Source: Coleophoma eucalyptorum (lineage: Eukaryota > Ascomycota > Leotiomycetes > Helotiales > Dermateaceae). From it: a stretch of DNA of 64,000 nucleotides. The position numbers and the translations under genes were made by a program. The DNA lies in assembly GCA_026120035.1 (NCBI GenBank), contig JALRME010000031.1, positions 248,001 through 312,000 of the forward strand, in the 5' to 3' direction. This document shows positions 44,432-56,709 of this stretch, piece by piece; the first letter of the stretch is position 1, and each line of letters starts with the position of its first letter. The notes under the pieces are model-generated. The model worked only from the letters and a program-made list of their open reading frames with translations, made no database searches and was not told the DNA's origin.

Positions 44432-47400
44432 GGGAAATAATTTGAAAGGGTCGCGTCAAGTTAGCGGTTGAAATCGCCTTCGATTGAATAGCTTTGATGA
44501 AAGGTTCTCGCAGATTGCTGGATGATTTTCGTGGCTTGACCAAGAATACTTTTATACAAATACCAAAGTCCGATACTTGATGAGATCGACAGTAAAAAGC
44601 GGAGATAACGTCATTATTAACATACTCTCCTGGATTCCCAGAAGAAGGTGAGAGTGTCGTCATGTTAGTTACACCAATACAGCATCTACATCTCGATAGA
44701 GTTCCACTTGGCGACAACTGAAACCTCCTGCAATCTACTAACACGCTGAACCACATCAATGGATTAGTATATCCGCAACCTCCTGCTTACACCATGAACA
44801 GAATTGGCGATATACTCAAATAAAGGACCCACACCCTTCTCTCCAACCTTGGCAATTGATATGCAGACGATGCAAGTTAAGATTTGGTTTCCAGCCAGCC
44901 CAGAGAATGGAAAGGGGGGTTACTATACAGCGAGATATTAGTATATTTTGTTTCGTGGGGGCATTCGTCTTTGGTTGTCCATATCTTGGCGGCTTTAAAA
45001 ATCAGTTTAAAGATAGGGTCATTACATCAATGGTAGATTTACAGGTCTGACACCGATGGCTGTATGCACTACAAATAACTTTCCTTAATCCGAGACCCTT
45101 TAAAGAAACTCCCGGTAATCAGGAGCCAAACTTTCTTGCGCACCCACTCTTAGCTGATCGCTTATCCTGAAGAATGTTGAGATCAACTCCCTGCCTGCTC
45201 TATCGCATCAAGGGTTAATGAGCAAAAGATCGATTACTAAAAATTCGTCATCGGCGAAACGATCATCGGTTCGTTTATCCTCGAAGTTCTGTACGGAAGG
45301 GGGTTCAAGAAGTCTGCGACCCCCCTTTGTTGAGAACTTCAATTTGAGTCCTGTAATAAAAGTCGTTGAATGCTTAAAATGTCTCCATAGATATCCAAAA
45401 CCGGTACAGCAGAATGCTGCAACGATCAAAGGGCGTGCCCACAATTTCAGAGAGGTTGCGCAAACTTCCAATTAGTTGGCTTGTTTTAATACAAACTCAT
45501 GCATGCATTTGCCATCACGATAACTCGACACACCCAAAGCTTTGAGAAGTTAGAAATTCGAGTCTTACAAATAGTTTTGCTTACATTATATTTTGCGCAC
45601 AATGTATAAGCACCAGTCCTAGATGTAGCTGTCGATTGTTGTCAACACAAAGGTTGCCGATTTCCTCAGACTGGCCAATTATCTTGACGCCAGCGCGGGG
45701 GTTCAAATTTGTTTTTTGTGCTATGTCCATTCATGTTCTTCGCCCCCACTTCGGCAATCCGGGTGGTCTGGAAAGTATCTTTCGGGAAGATGCAGTAATA
45801 GTGGAGGGAATGAGCAGTCACTCCTCTACTGCGTTCTTCCGTGGCAAATCTGTCACTTACTTGGTGTTCTACTTGAACTCCGGAAGTATTTGAAATATAC
45901 TCCTATTTTCTAACCAATTTTAAGAGTAGTGTGGCATTTCTATCTCCCTGCTTGTCTCCCTTTACAAATCATGCAAGCACGATCGAGTGACTCGTCCCAT
46001 CAGTGAGACTTGGTTCCGGTTCACGAATGTAAGATCGCGATACCTTCCTTCCCCGTTCTTCCGCATTATTCCTTCATTCCTCTGCACTTTCTCCCCAACT
46101 TCATCTTCGTCGCTCCTTTGGTTTCCTGTCAATTATATTACTGTGAGGTGTGTATCACACCACATTGAATCACATTATACCACAAGCTTGCATTGAGGCA
46201 AGATAGCTTAACAAGCCCTTCGCCTATCGAGAACATACACTTACATCCGGCCAGGCTCTTGAAATTGAGCAAGCTCATGTGATCAAGCTCCCCAGCAACA
46301 GATACCCCAAGCCTCAATATGAGAGCCTGCAATCTACGGGTGGTTTCTATATCACTAATAAGCCCTATAGCAACTCCTATTCCATCAACTAAGCGTATCA
46401 CAATCCTTGCGCGCTTTTGTTGCAGCACCAAGCCTCCACTGGCCGTGGGAAGACTTTGAACAAGAAGGGCCAGCTTCTTGGTACCACTACGCGAAAATAT
46501 CTTTACAGCCGGTATGTTGGCATGGAGGGCGCCATCATGCTCTATCCAACGCGAGGGGAAACATGCCAGAATTGCCATAAGTCCTATCATCTCTGGTTGT
46601 CCTCAGGCCTTGGTAGTAAGTACCCTTTAGATTTCAATCTGTTCTCCTCAATACAAAGAAGTCCTAGAACAGTCTCTCTGAGACTGAGAATTCCACGATA
46701 CAGTCGTTAAACCATAAGTGCTTATACTGGGCTAGGCAGAACCATGGCACAGGGAGGCTACAAAGGAGTTTCAATATATCAGGAAGCGTGCTAAGTATCT
46801 TGAAAGTGCAATATACAATTTTGGACAGGTAGGTCTTCGGTCGGGCTTAACAAGCGTTATGCTCTGTTCCTTATAATGAACCGTAGTTCACATCCCGCGC
46901 CAATTTGCTCGCCTGAAAACGCATTAAGCCTCTAGCCACGTGCCCGGGTCATTCACGGCTCTCACAGACTGAACGGTCGGAAGAAACGCCGTGCAGACTC
47001 GCGCATTGGGATGAATGGCTCGGGGCCCTTATGACTTCTGTTGCACTTCATGCAGCTTCCCGAGTGCTTGAATTTGTATTTTGCCTTAGCTGTCGATCCC
47101 CAAATTCGCACATAGCACCTTGATTTGTCTTTTGGCTCTAAATTATGGAGCTGTTTCTCCAGGCCATGGTGGCTTTACCCACTCATCTACTCGGCAATCT
47201 ACTTCGCCGGCGAAAAAACTCGATTCAATAACAGTTCCAGCTGCTGCGGTGGTCCAAGACGAAATATACTCGAATTGGTTAGTTCGTAACATCGGCTGTG
47301 CTGATACTTGTACGTGGGTCGCTTAGCAGGAGCTCACCAGTGCTACACAATACCAGAAACGTCTCGGGCATAAAAACCACTGACATCTCCCAGACGCCAG

Positions 47401-50400
47401 GTTTATCGCTGGCCAGCAGTAACTATTCGACACGGCCGTCTGATACTCAGCGAGATCCATGCCACCATAGTCCACTTATACGCACAGACGGCGAAGACAC
47501 AATGGTTGGGGTTAATGAACTCGCTAGCATTGGTAATGGTTGGCATGTGGCGAGGAAAAGTGGTGACTTGGGTTTCTGTAAGCGAGTCCTTACTCTTTCT
47601 TACTCTTCCGGTGGCTCTTCGCTCCTCGAGCGGATGTAAGATGTGGGTTTTGCCACACTCTTGTTTACATAGCGTGCGTTTCTAGCCGGCGCACGGTACA
47701 TTCACTACCCGCTTGCTCCCACTTCCCGGTACAATGCAGCAAGTGGGTTTAATATCAGTCATTCCAGAACATTAGCAGGCACACATCACAGGCAGATACA
47801 GACTTCGGTTTGACTAAGCCCTTAAATGTCATGCAGAAGATGCAATGCGCTTTACTATGAAAGTCCCGTTTGACAGCTTAGATTCTCAGTGCGAAGCAGC
47901 ATGTGAGATCGGTGAATAAGTTACCCTTGTAGAAAGCCTGAAAAGCTGCGACGACTGGGTCAAATATGAGAGGGAACCATACTTGGGTATGGCATTTTTA
48001 TAATAATCACAAGAGCACCTAAGGACAACAATGCCACTACTCTACCACAAGCTAGCTATGTTCATAGAATTTCTGCAACTTAATAGCTCTGAATAGGATT
48101 CCTTAGTGGTGATGGTCTTGATAAGTATGGTGGTACCCTCATAGCACTTGTCCAGGAGCGGGGGGTGGGGAGCCGTCTTATAGTTAGTTGACTTGGTGCA
48201 CGGGCAATCGGGAAACAAACTTACTGCCTTCAACATAGTTCGATCGCGATTTCAAGAGGGGGGGGGGGGGGTCAAGATGTGCGATAGAGCAAGAATCTCT
48301 TTTGTCAGCATTGTAGGTATTAGGATTAAGAAATTTTATACTTCGTACATTATTGTGGATTAGAAGCAAGTACAAACATCTACGAGAATACCTATATCAA
48401 TATTTTCCCATAGTGACTCGAGATACAAGTATATTTGATTTTACTTTCTAGAGCTTCTTCTTTAACAATTTTCAGTTGAGATAGATCCATTTAAACACGT
48501 TTATATTAATTCAGAGCAAACCACCGTAAGACTCAATAGAGTTCACTACTTAGCTAAAGTATTCCTCTATGCGATAAATAAATAAATATTATCCACAAAA
48601 ATTAGATTTAAAAAGAATCGAAAAGAAGCTGTGCACTTTACTTCCAACAACTCTATAGAACATCTATTGAAAAACAGAATATCAGGCAGAGCTAACCATC
48701 TATTACCATAACGAGTAATAGATTGAGACCATCTTCATAGAGCAGCTCCAGTGTTCTCCTCGCCGACATTACCTGGTCAAGAAGTCATCAGTATAAGCGA
48801 CGTTGGCGATACAATGGTCGAATATGAAATTCAGCACATACTCTCGCAACATATTCAAGATCTGATCGCATTTCTACAGCTACCCAAACTTGATACTCTA
48901 GGCTAGTGTGGTTGGGTAAAGTCACATGAGTACTCGGTATGGCTCAAGTTGCGAGTCTTACCTAAAGCAGAGGACTGGAGGATTGGGAGGAGACAACTGA
49001 TGGACATATGGATGCACATCCATCAACACATTACCTTTAGAGCCAGTTTTACACCGCAGGAGCGGCACGAATCCATCATCTTCCTTCAAACGCCATCAAA
49101 CCAAGGCTTTTCGCCTGACTAGTCCAATTATTCCTCTTCTTCTTAACTTTGTTATTATTGCGTATCCTAACTACACACCGCACTTCCGTCCTTCTACAGT
49201 ATATTGCGTTTCGTTTCTAGAGAGCCGATGAAGGAACTTCTCCTGTATTGACCAGGGAAAAACCACAGTTCTACTGTGTCAACCCGGGAGATACCGCACT
49301 CAAGACTTTCCATTCTCGTCTTATCGTGGCTGCCGTCAGTGGTACAGCTATTTTTCCACTGGTTCTCTAATATGCTTAGCCATGATACGCAACAGGGATT
49401 CATCGTCCCACCTACGACTATATTTCTTGACTCTTGCTCTGGGCACGGAAGGCTGTTAAAGCCAAGTTAAACTCTGAAGGCTAAGTACGCCATACAACGG
49501 CCGCAAGAATAACTCAAAATTCAGACAGTCAAAGCTTGAGCTTGGCTTATGGTGAGCTGAAATCTCTATATGCATACCGCGATATTAATATGTATGGGCT
49601 TCAAGCCATAAAATCCACTCGTAACAATCCGAGATCACCAAACCAACGATGTCAGTTGAATGAGAATATCTTAGATAGCTGCCTTAGCCCTCCCAAGGTA
49701 ATAGAGATACCCGCAAGTACACAGCCAGAATATTTAGGTACATGACTATATTGCCGATGGCTACAAACAATCTCGCTATGGAAGAGATCAAAGCCGACCA
49801 CAGCGCCGAAGTTGAACCACTCAGAACAGACCTCGCGCGATTATTGTGTGACTGAACTCATGCAAACTTCAGAGCCAAGAACAATAGCGGATAACAATTA
49901 AGTGCCAAGACGACCGAATCAGGTCAAAATCCCAACTCAAACTTCGCAGCACGGGTCTGATTCTTGAGGCAAACAGGGTCGGTCATATGTAGCACTTCAG
50001 CGAGAAACATGGAACTCGGCGCACGGCTTCCCACGTGACCTAGAGGTGGACAGGCGGGAAATGGGAAGGGAGAAGGAACGGGAGCAGAAATCCAAGCGAA
50101 GTCTGAAGCACAAAAGCGAGAGGTGGTCGGTTACCGGTGCGGATTGCAGTGCGACTTCGATAAGGCAGCTAGTTACTGGCAATCATGCCGGGCACCCTTC
50201 AGGCACCTTTCACAACAGCTCGCGTACTAGAACTCCGGGGCAAGACGGGTGGCGGGCTTGGGGTAGAAACACAGAATGAAGTTTCGTAGCGAGTTAGGTG
50301 CAGCTAGCGTCGGCTGTAACAACCAAGGCACGGCCAATAAGCTACTTTTCAGTGCTAAGACGAACAGTTGGGCTAGGATACTGGGCCAGGACATTTGGCT

Positions 50401-51019
50401 AGGACACTCTGGATGCTAAGGCATTGCACCAGGAGAGATTATTGTGCTAGTCAGCTGCGGACAGTGAACTTCGGAAGACTGACGTTTCACTATGGGGCGC
50501 TGGTATATCCTCTTGAGTAAGGCCAAGAGAATCAGCCAAAGCCAATATTCCACGTGCATGGTCAAACTGGTTAGATCTCTGGATTACAGACCGGCGGCTG
50601 ACCTGTGCATGTTTGGGAGTTAGTCCGGCCTGTTTGGATCACCAGAGGCTTCCTCTCAGGCCGAAAGTGTGGGGCAGCTGTCTACTAGCTAAAACGAATC
50701 GGCGAGATGCGCTTTAAATGCCAAGGAAAGGGTGTAAGAGCCTGTTGCAACTCCCAAGGGCTGGGCGTAAAGTAAGAAGATGGCTGAAGATCCCGTGCCG
50801 ATCGTGGCAAACACCAGTAGTCTAATGGGGTATATAATCTCTCATCTATTTCACCAGAATATTCTTTTTTTCATCATCAGCTTCAGAACATTCTTCACTT
50901 CTATTCTCATTCTTCTATCTTCACCAGCCAATTGATTTGGTTCGTCTAGTTTTTACTACTTAATAATTTTATAATACCCTCTCTTCTTACTTTACTTTAA
51001 GTTTTCTACTCTTTTCAAG
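44432..51019. other. Gene desert of 6.6 kb
   Basis: No gene with a recognisable product on either strand. The longest frame is a 150-codon minus-strand ORF at 46138-46590 (hydrophobic, no known domain). A run of 14 G lies at 48258-48271. Base composition shifts: 48.3-48.7 kb is very AT-rich, while 50.0-50.8 kb is GC-richer. The last 200 bp are the promoter of the second Egh16-like gene. Confidence 0.45.
50831..50837 (+). promoter_or_regulatory. TATA box of the second Egh16-like gene
   Basis: TATATAA lies 183 bp upstream of the ATG at 51020 and is followed by a long CT-rich leader (50850-50990), the layout of highly expressed fungal genes. Confidence 0.55.
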
Positions 51020-51889
51020 ATGTACACCAAGTCTATCCTCGTTCTTGCTCTTTCCGCTGCCAGCGTTGTTAGCGCTCACGGCAATGTCCAAGTTGTCACG
51101 TAAGGGACTTCCTACCTCATTCATTCTTATATATCACTAACTTGCTTGGCTACTAGTGGTGACAAGGGAGGCAACACCACTGCTCTCGGTATCAAGGGTG
51201 CTTCCGTCGCCAAGTTCGGCGCCAACGCCCAGACCGAGCAAGATACTACCGTCTTCGGTGGTAACGCCAAGAAGCCAATGACTGATGGTCTCGGAAAGAC
51301 CACCGACAATGGAGCCCTTAAGGTCTCTGACTTGAAGGCTGCCATGGTCTCCTCCGGCAACACCCTTCCCCAGGTCTCTGGTGACGGAACCGGAACCCTC
51401 TCCGGCACATGGAGAATCGTTACCAGCGATGGTACCGCCAACGACAAGGAGGGTAACCTCTTCGCCGTTCTCGATACCACCGGCACTGGAGCCTACTCCA
51501 CAGGTACCCAACTTGTTGCTACCTCCGACATGGTTGGCAACGGACGTGGCAACGTTGTCCAGCGTACCGTTGAGCGTGCTCTCCAATCTTTCGGAATCAT
51601 CAAGCGTGCCAACAACGTCGGTGCTGATGCTGTAAGTAGAGCTTCCTCAGGATTTGTTGAGCAAATAAACTAACTAGCACTTCAGCCTTTCTCCGTCAAG
51701 ATCCCAGCTGGCACCACCTGCACTGGAACTGACGCCACCAGCGGAATGACCAACTTCTGCTTGATGAAGATCGCCAACAACAACGCCGCCGGTCCTTTCG
51801 GTGGAAACGTCGCTTTCCAGATTGCAAGCGCCTCCGGCCAATCTGCCACTGCCCCAGCCCCAGCTGCCAAGCGCGCATTCAAGGCATAA
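51020..51889 (+). CDS. Egh16-like secreted protein, second paralog
   Basis: Extracellular protein of 252 residues in three exons, 51020-51099, 51157-51631 and 51686-51889. Signal peptide MYTKSILVLALSAASVVSA precedes His-Gly. It shares with the 36-kb paralog the blocks TGDKGGNTTALGIKG, DTTVFGGNAKKPMTDGLGKT, SSGNTLPQVSGDGTGTLSGT, a dibasic site IIKRANNV, and the two-cysteine C-terminal block PAGTTCTGTDATSGMTNFC. It differs in a C-terminal Ala/Pro extension ending AAKRAFKA. The first intron is at the same place in both genes, but the second introns are at different sites, so the duplication is old. The family is linked to appressoria and host penetration. A TATA box and CT-rich leader suggest strong expression. 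Confidence 0.92.
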
Positions 51890-54206
51890 GCGGTGGTTGA
51901 GCAGGCTCGATTACTCAGGGGATAGATAGTATGATGCATTGGTTGGCTGTAGGATTGGGACGATAGGGGCAACCCTTTGGGAATTGATTTGTATCTACAG
52001 TACCAGTTAATAAACCTTTTTTTACACCTATTACTCATTTTTATTCCCCGAATCGCAAATTGACCTATTTTCCCGATAAATCATGTTAAAAGCCGAGTAA
52101 TCATTCGACTGGCCTTGTTCATACTCTGAGCGCTAGACAAGTACTGAAGGCTGGATGCTTACCGCCCATTACACCTAGGAACTTTGTTTTCCCAAACTCA
52201 ACCACGTATATTATATGATAATAACCAGGACTAAATACCTGAGTTTTTAAGCTATTCTTGACTTTTTGTACTGCCCTTTTACAGTAATAATCGTTTCATG
52301 TCTATCCTTTACAATAGTTGAACATTCGATAAGTATCTTATTAGATATAGCTCTTAATATCACCGCTACTTTTTGGAAGTGCAGCGTTGTCTCGTCCTGG
52401 CTAAAGGAGTCCATACCAGCCAAGACCAGTCACTGGGACTGCGCGAGGTACACAGACATATGCTACCCTCGATTTGTTGCATTAGCATTGCAATGCGAGC
52501 CACACAGACACAGCCTACCATCGAATCGCTGCATGAGCATTGTGGCAGACACAGCCGACACTCAATTCTTTGCATTAGCATTATGAAAGTAGCACACTGA
52601 CACAGCCTACCTCGGTTCCTCTCGCTCTGAAGCTGAGGGTAAGCTTTTTGGAAAGACTTATCGGTGCACGGCCGGGTTTGGCGTTACAAACGACATACTT
52701 TCGCTACTTCACAAGCGACAGTTGTGGGGGCGTTTAGGGTTGCCTCCCGAGCTTGGCTCAGTCTCAAACAATGTGGACTGGACAAAGTAGCCAAGTTCAG
52801 CCTTACAAGCTTACTAGTAGGGATCGTCGATCATGCCCCTGTAGTAGAAGCACACCATACACATTTATATGCACCATCCTTAGTAAACCCGACATAACTA
52901 AAACATTAATTCCATTAACATCTCCGGCGGCATAATAGCCTGTGGCACTCTAGATCCGCATTGATATACACGATATAGAGTTTACTACTATCTTATACAT
53001 CCGATAAATAAGAGTGAACTACATAGAGATACAATGTCAAGACTAGGGCAAAGTAAGTTGTAACATAAATAAAATCTTGAATTCAGAACAGTTATTTTGT
53101 TTAGTAGTATACATATTCTAATGTAGGATAGCACCTAATCCTTCAACTAATTGAATACTGTCAGGGGTCAAAGGAAGTCAAGTCACGTGTCGTATTCCTT
53201 GTTTTCTGAGCGCTAGACGACTGTCAACGAAAAGATGATAGATGTAGTATCTTCTTTCGACGAATTGACAGGCAATCTTCGAACTCAGACGTGAAGCAAA
53301 TCTCATGATCTATAATGTTGTTAGGACACCCATTTCAGTCGGCTTATATCCAGCAATCGAGCCTTATCCTCTCTCATTTGTAATTTTTAAAGATAAGAGT
53401 GACTTCATAATCTCAATCGCAAAGTAAAATATCTTCAGTTGGATGAACATAATATCAATTCCGTCATAGGCTGGCAACTATCAATGTCGCTACATTGAAA
53501 TTTTGTAGGGGAAATAAGAGTCCTAGAGTGTAACATCATTCGTATATTACATTAAGGATAATCTTATAAGTCTTCTATTCATTGGTCATACGCCTATATA
53601 TTCCTGGGGTCGTGACTTGTTAGAAAGATATACAACAGCTATAACACTGTCTTCTAATAGTGTTATGTTTCTTTCAATTGATTTCATATGTTGTAAATAA
53701 CCACTCTGGGGATTACAGGAGGTTGGATTGACTATGGAATTGAGGATGTACAACGAAAATTGATGATTGCCTAGAAGGTCTATTTACATACTTGTTTGTC
53801 TCGTAGTCATATGACCCGTTGATTACAACTGATAAGTTCTGTGACAACCTCTCTGATTCGGCAGCTGTGAAGTTTTCCACAAATTCCAAATACTTTCCTA
53901 ATTCCTATGCGTTGCCTCCTTAGTTCTATTCTTCATGGTTATTTATGCCGGAGGGTGGTTGTATGTTTGTGTGCGCCAAAGACTGTAGTCTTTTCGCAAA
54001 GCTTCACGACGGAGGGTCGTCGTCGACTCACTCTCTTCTGCGAAGCCGCCTCGCTTAGCCGATGAATCCAAGTTCGACTAAGCCCCAAACATATAATAAT
54101 AATACCCTTTAGATTTCCGGTCTAATAATATATGTATAGGAGCTAGAACGGCTTATTCTGACTAATAGGAATGCACAGAGCCTGGACTTGATTGTTTAAT
54201 AATGAA
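51890..54206. other. Intergenic region with degenerate tandem repeat
   Basis: 2.3 kb without a gene. A short tandem repeat is at 52462-52612 (separate entry). The remainder, especially 52.9-53.8 kb, is AT-rich. Confidence 0.45.
52462..52612. repeat. Three-copy degenerate minisatellite, unit about 45-55 bp
   Basis: Three successive units share the core CTACC-TCGA, then TTG/CTGCAT-AGCATT, and end in ACAGACACAGC or ACTGACACAGC. Copies begin near 52463, 52515 and 52555. Copy identity is visibly high in the core but unit length varies. Confidence 0.6.
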
Positions 54207-55619
54207 CTATTGGACTGCAAGGCCGACGAGTTCCCCCCCCATGCCCATGTCGAGAAGTCCCCCCAAGCTCCCCCCCAAGCTCATCCGCCAGCTCCAGTGC
54301 TCTTTTGGTGCGTCAGCCAGCGTCGACATATCGATCATATAGCTGTGCTCTTTGCCCACCAAAGTTATGCCGTGCTGAATAGCCAGGTTGGCGTATTTCA
54401 CTGCCGTCGATGACTCTCCAATGCTGTTATACTTGAGCGCTGCATAGGTATAGGGTAGGTAGAGGGTTTCCCATAGGTCTTCTTGCCTATAGAGATCAAT
54501 GAGAAGCTCCGCCGTCTCAGTAGTAGCAGGGCTTGGATATTCCGTGAACTGAGGGATAAGTGAGTTGATCTGGGAAATGCGATGGTCGCTCTCTACGCCC
54601 TCTCGCTCGTTCTGCATGCATGAGTTGCAGTTGCACTCGAACCCCCATAAGAGCTCTAGTCGGCCCTGTCGTTCCTGGCGTGACGCGGATGGGTTCGTAT
54701 ACGACAGGCTTAGCTCCTCACCAGGCAAAATGTCGCGGAGTGCGTGGACATAGTGCGTCATGGTCTTGTGATCGAAGCGGTAGGCAGCATTGGGCCGACA
54801 GTCATGATTCAAACGTGAGATGTCGGGAAAGAGGGTAAACATCTTGTAGTTTTGCTCTGGGTCTTCCGGATCCGATGCAATATCGAATGAGTTAGTTGAT
54901 GTTATTTTGCTAATGATCTCATCCTTGGCTAGGTCCAATACATCGTCATGGGTCGATAGCTGCATAATAAGTGCCTGGTGTGCTTCTGGGAGATTTTCAA
55001 TCGCAATGGACTGTAGCTGCTGCTGTTCTTTCTCTGACAGCCACTCGAAGCTTCGGTAGTCAGTCATCAGAGATGGCGTATTAGCCATAATTAACTGTCC
55101 TTGCTTGATAGGGAGTATTGCCTCCAGCCCCATGCCTTTGCCGGGAAATTTCTTCATCTTGTAATTGATAGAGCTCATCTTGGTAAGACTCTGATCGATA
55201 TCTTTAGTAAGATCTTGATTGGTGAAGGCAGGCTGGGATGCGATAAACTTTGCCCGCGCGGCGGTAGTTAAGATCGAGATTCCTCTTCCCTGAGCAAAAC
55301 TAGAATCTGTGAAGACACAGATCTCCTCTGCAGCTGTTGTGCCCTTGATACAAGGCGACGAGAAAGTCCAGCTTTGGCCACTCAGGGTATGGTTCAGGGT
55401 GCTGTTACTATAAGACGTGCTATCCAATACATGCTGCCCAAATATGTCCTCGTCCGCTGTCTCTAGAGACTGAATTTGTAAATCGGCCAAACATTCCGGT
55501 TCGCGAATAGAATACTGGAAAAGAAAGCCGTCGAATCCGCACACATCGTTGTGGCCGTGACTAGATGCATGAGCAATTACTGCCGCCGCATACAGCGGTA
55601 GGAATGATAATGATCTCAT
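54207..55619 (-). CDS. SET-domain protein with N-terminal signal peptide
   Basis: Single-exon protein of 470 residues from the ATG at 55619. Residues 1-19 (MRSLSFLPLYAAAVIAHAS) look like a signal peptide, followed by an N-terminal region with several N-x-S/T sites and Cys residues. The SET domain starts at about 155: GKGMGLEAILPIKQGQLI, then SRLNHDCRPNAAYRFD (the NHxCxPN core), LRDILPGEELSLSYTN (the GEE-x-x-x-SY core) and a post-SET-like LLWGFECNCNSC zinc-binding stretch. These residues are those needed for S-adenosylmethionine-dependent lysine methylation. SET proteins normally act in nucleus or cytosol, so the secretory signal is unusual; related fungal genes annotated as SET5-like do carry one. 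The C-terminus is Gly/Leu-rich, encoded by C-homopolymer tracts. Confidence 0.88.
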   Translation of the reverse strand: MRSLSFLPLYAAAVIAHASSHGHNDVCGFDGFLFQYSIREPECLADLQIQSLETADEDIFGQHVLDSTSYSNSTLNHTLSGQSWTFSSPCIKGTTAAEEICVFTDSSFAQGRGISILTTAARAKFIASQPAFTNQDLTKDIDQSLTKMSSINYKMKKFPGKGMGLEAILPIKQGQLIMANTPSLMTDYRSFEWLSEKEQQQLQSIAIENLPEAHQALIMQLSTHDDVLDLAKDEIISKITSTNSFDIASDPEDPEQNYKMFTLFPDISRLNHDCRPNAAYRFDHKTMTHYVHALRDILPGEELSLSYTNPSASRQERQGRLELLWGFECNCNSCMQNEREGVESDHRISQINSLIPQFTEYPSPATTETAELLIDLYRQEDLWETLYLPYTYAALKYNSIGESSTAVKYANLAIQHGITLVGKEHSYMIDMSTLADAPKEHWSWRMSLGGSLGGLLDMGMGGELVGLAVQ

Positions 55620-56709
55620 TTCACGGCTGTTGTAGAAAAGAGGAACAGTGATAAAAAGCTGCACGGGAAAAGCTTCCTAAGCTTTTGTGAAGCCGCACCT
55701 AGCTAGTATATAAGCCCAGCAGAAGTCAAATAAGAAACGGCTCGTAGTCAGAGCAGGGCGCTTTTAAACAAAGCCATGTGGAAAATTGTGACAGGGCCGC
55801 TGTTTGAGACACAAGTCGCGTTGAATTTCCCACCAAGCTCGGATGTTGACTTTCTGCAGCCTTTGAGATGCAAACGCAGGTCTATCCAAGAAATTGATCA
55901 GGCTTTTGGAACTCTGACCGTGTTTCATGGTCAGTCTAATTGGCTCGGATAGGCTATGTTCGTGGGGTCGGGGTGTCAGGGTCTCAAGCCATTCACGGGG
56001 TAACGAGTTTCGCACGGTCTACACTTTATTTGCACGCTCGTTCTAGGCGCTTCATCCACTTTGATGAAGCCGACGATATCTGGCAATTGCACAACGAAAT
56101 GCCCGAGGTAGTTGTAATATCATCCAGCTTGACATAAACATCGTTGTGTAGACTAGGTAGTTAATTTAGCAGTGTAGAAGTCTATAGCAGAGACTGGCGC
56201 TAGCGGAATACTTACGAACTCATCGGACAATTCCCGACCAGTTCCGCTTTGGCAAAGCAAAACGCTAAGCAATTAAATCGTAGTTTGTAGTTGGGTTGTT
56301 GAAAACTCAGCTTAGGTCTATAATGGTGTCTTCGATTCATCGATCGTCTCCTGTTGGTGAATTTTGTACCTCTGATCGATCTCTCTTGCCAACTTCGTAG
56401 GCGACAAGACCCACAGTGAAACATAAGAGCTAGGTTGATCATTAAATAAGTTTGCCTTCTGGCTCCGTCCACTTGAAAAGCTACACAAACAAAAATCAAT
56501 ATTGTAAACCTTTAGCCCCCACCTCTACAGAGCAACGGGTAGTTCTACACTCCACGTGATGTATGAAATGGCACTTGTTGCTGGAAATCGCTTCAGCCTT
56601 GCTTTTATCGGTGATATGAAGCCCCGAATCTCTTTCAAATCGAGCATCGTATATTCAGATCAGTACTTTTGCGAACCGTGCTTTGGGGGCAAGCAACTAT
56701 TTTACCACT
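55620..56709. other. Divergent intergenic region
   Basis: 1.1 kb between the SET gene and the NLR gene, serving as promoter for both. A minus-strand frame at 55764-56015 has coding-like composition but no ATG near its start and no known domain; it could be a gene remnant. Confidence 0.4.

Noticed and set aside
46138..46590. 150-codon minus-strand ORF as a gene
   Set aside because: It starts with ATG but shows no domain, signal or homologous pattern that I recognise; kept only as part of the desert description.
36283..51889. Copper His-brace (LPMO-like) in the Egh16-like proteins
   Set aside because: The N-terminal His is shared, but the second paralog has no further His to complete a brace.
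55764..56015. Minus-strand frame with coding-like codon use
   Set aside because: No ATG near its beginning, no domain, and it lies in the divergent promoter of two clear genes.
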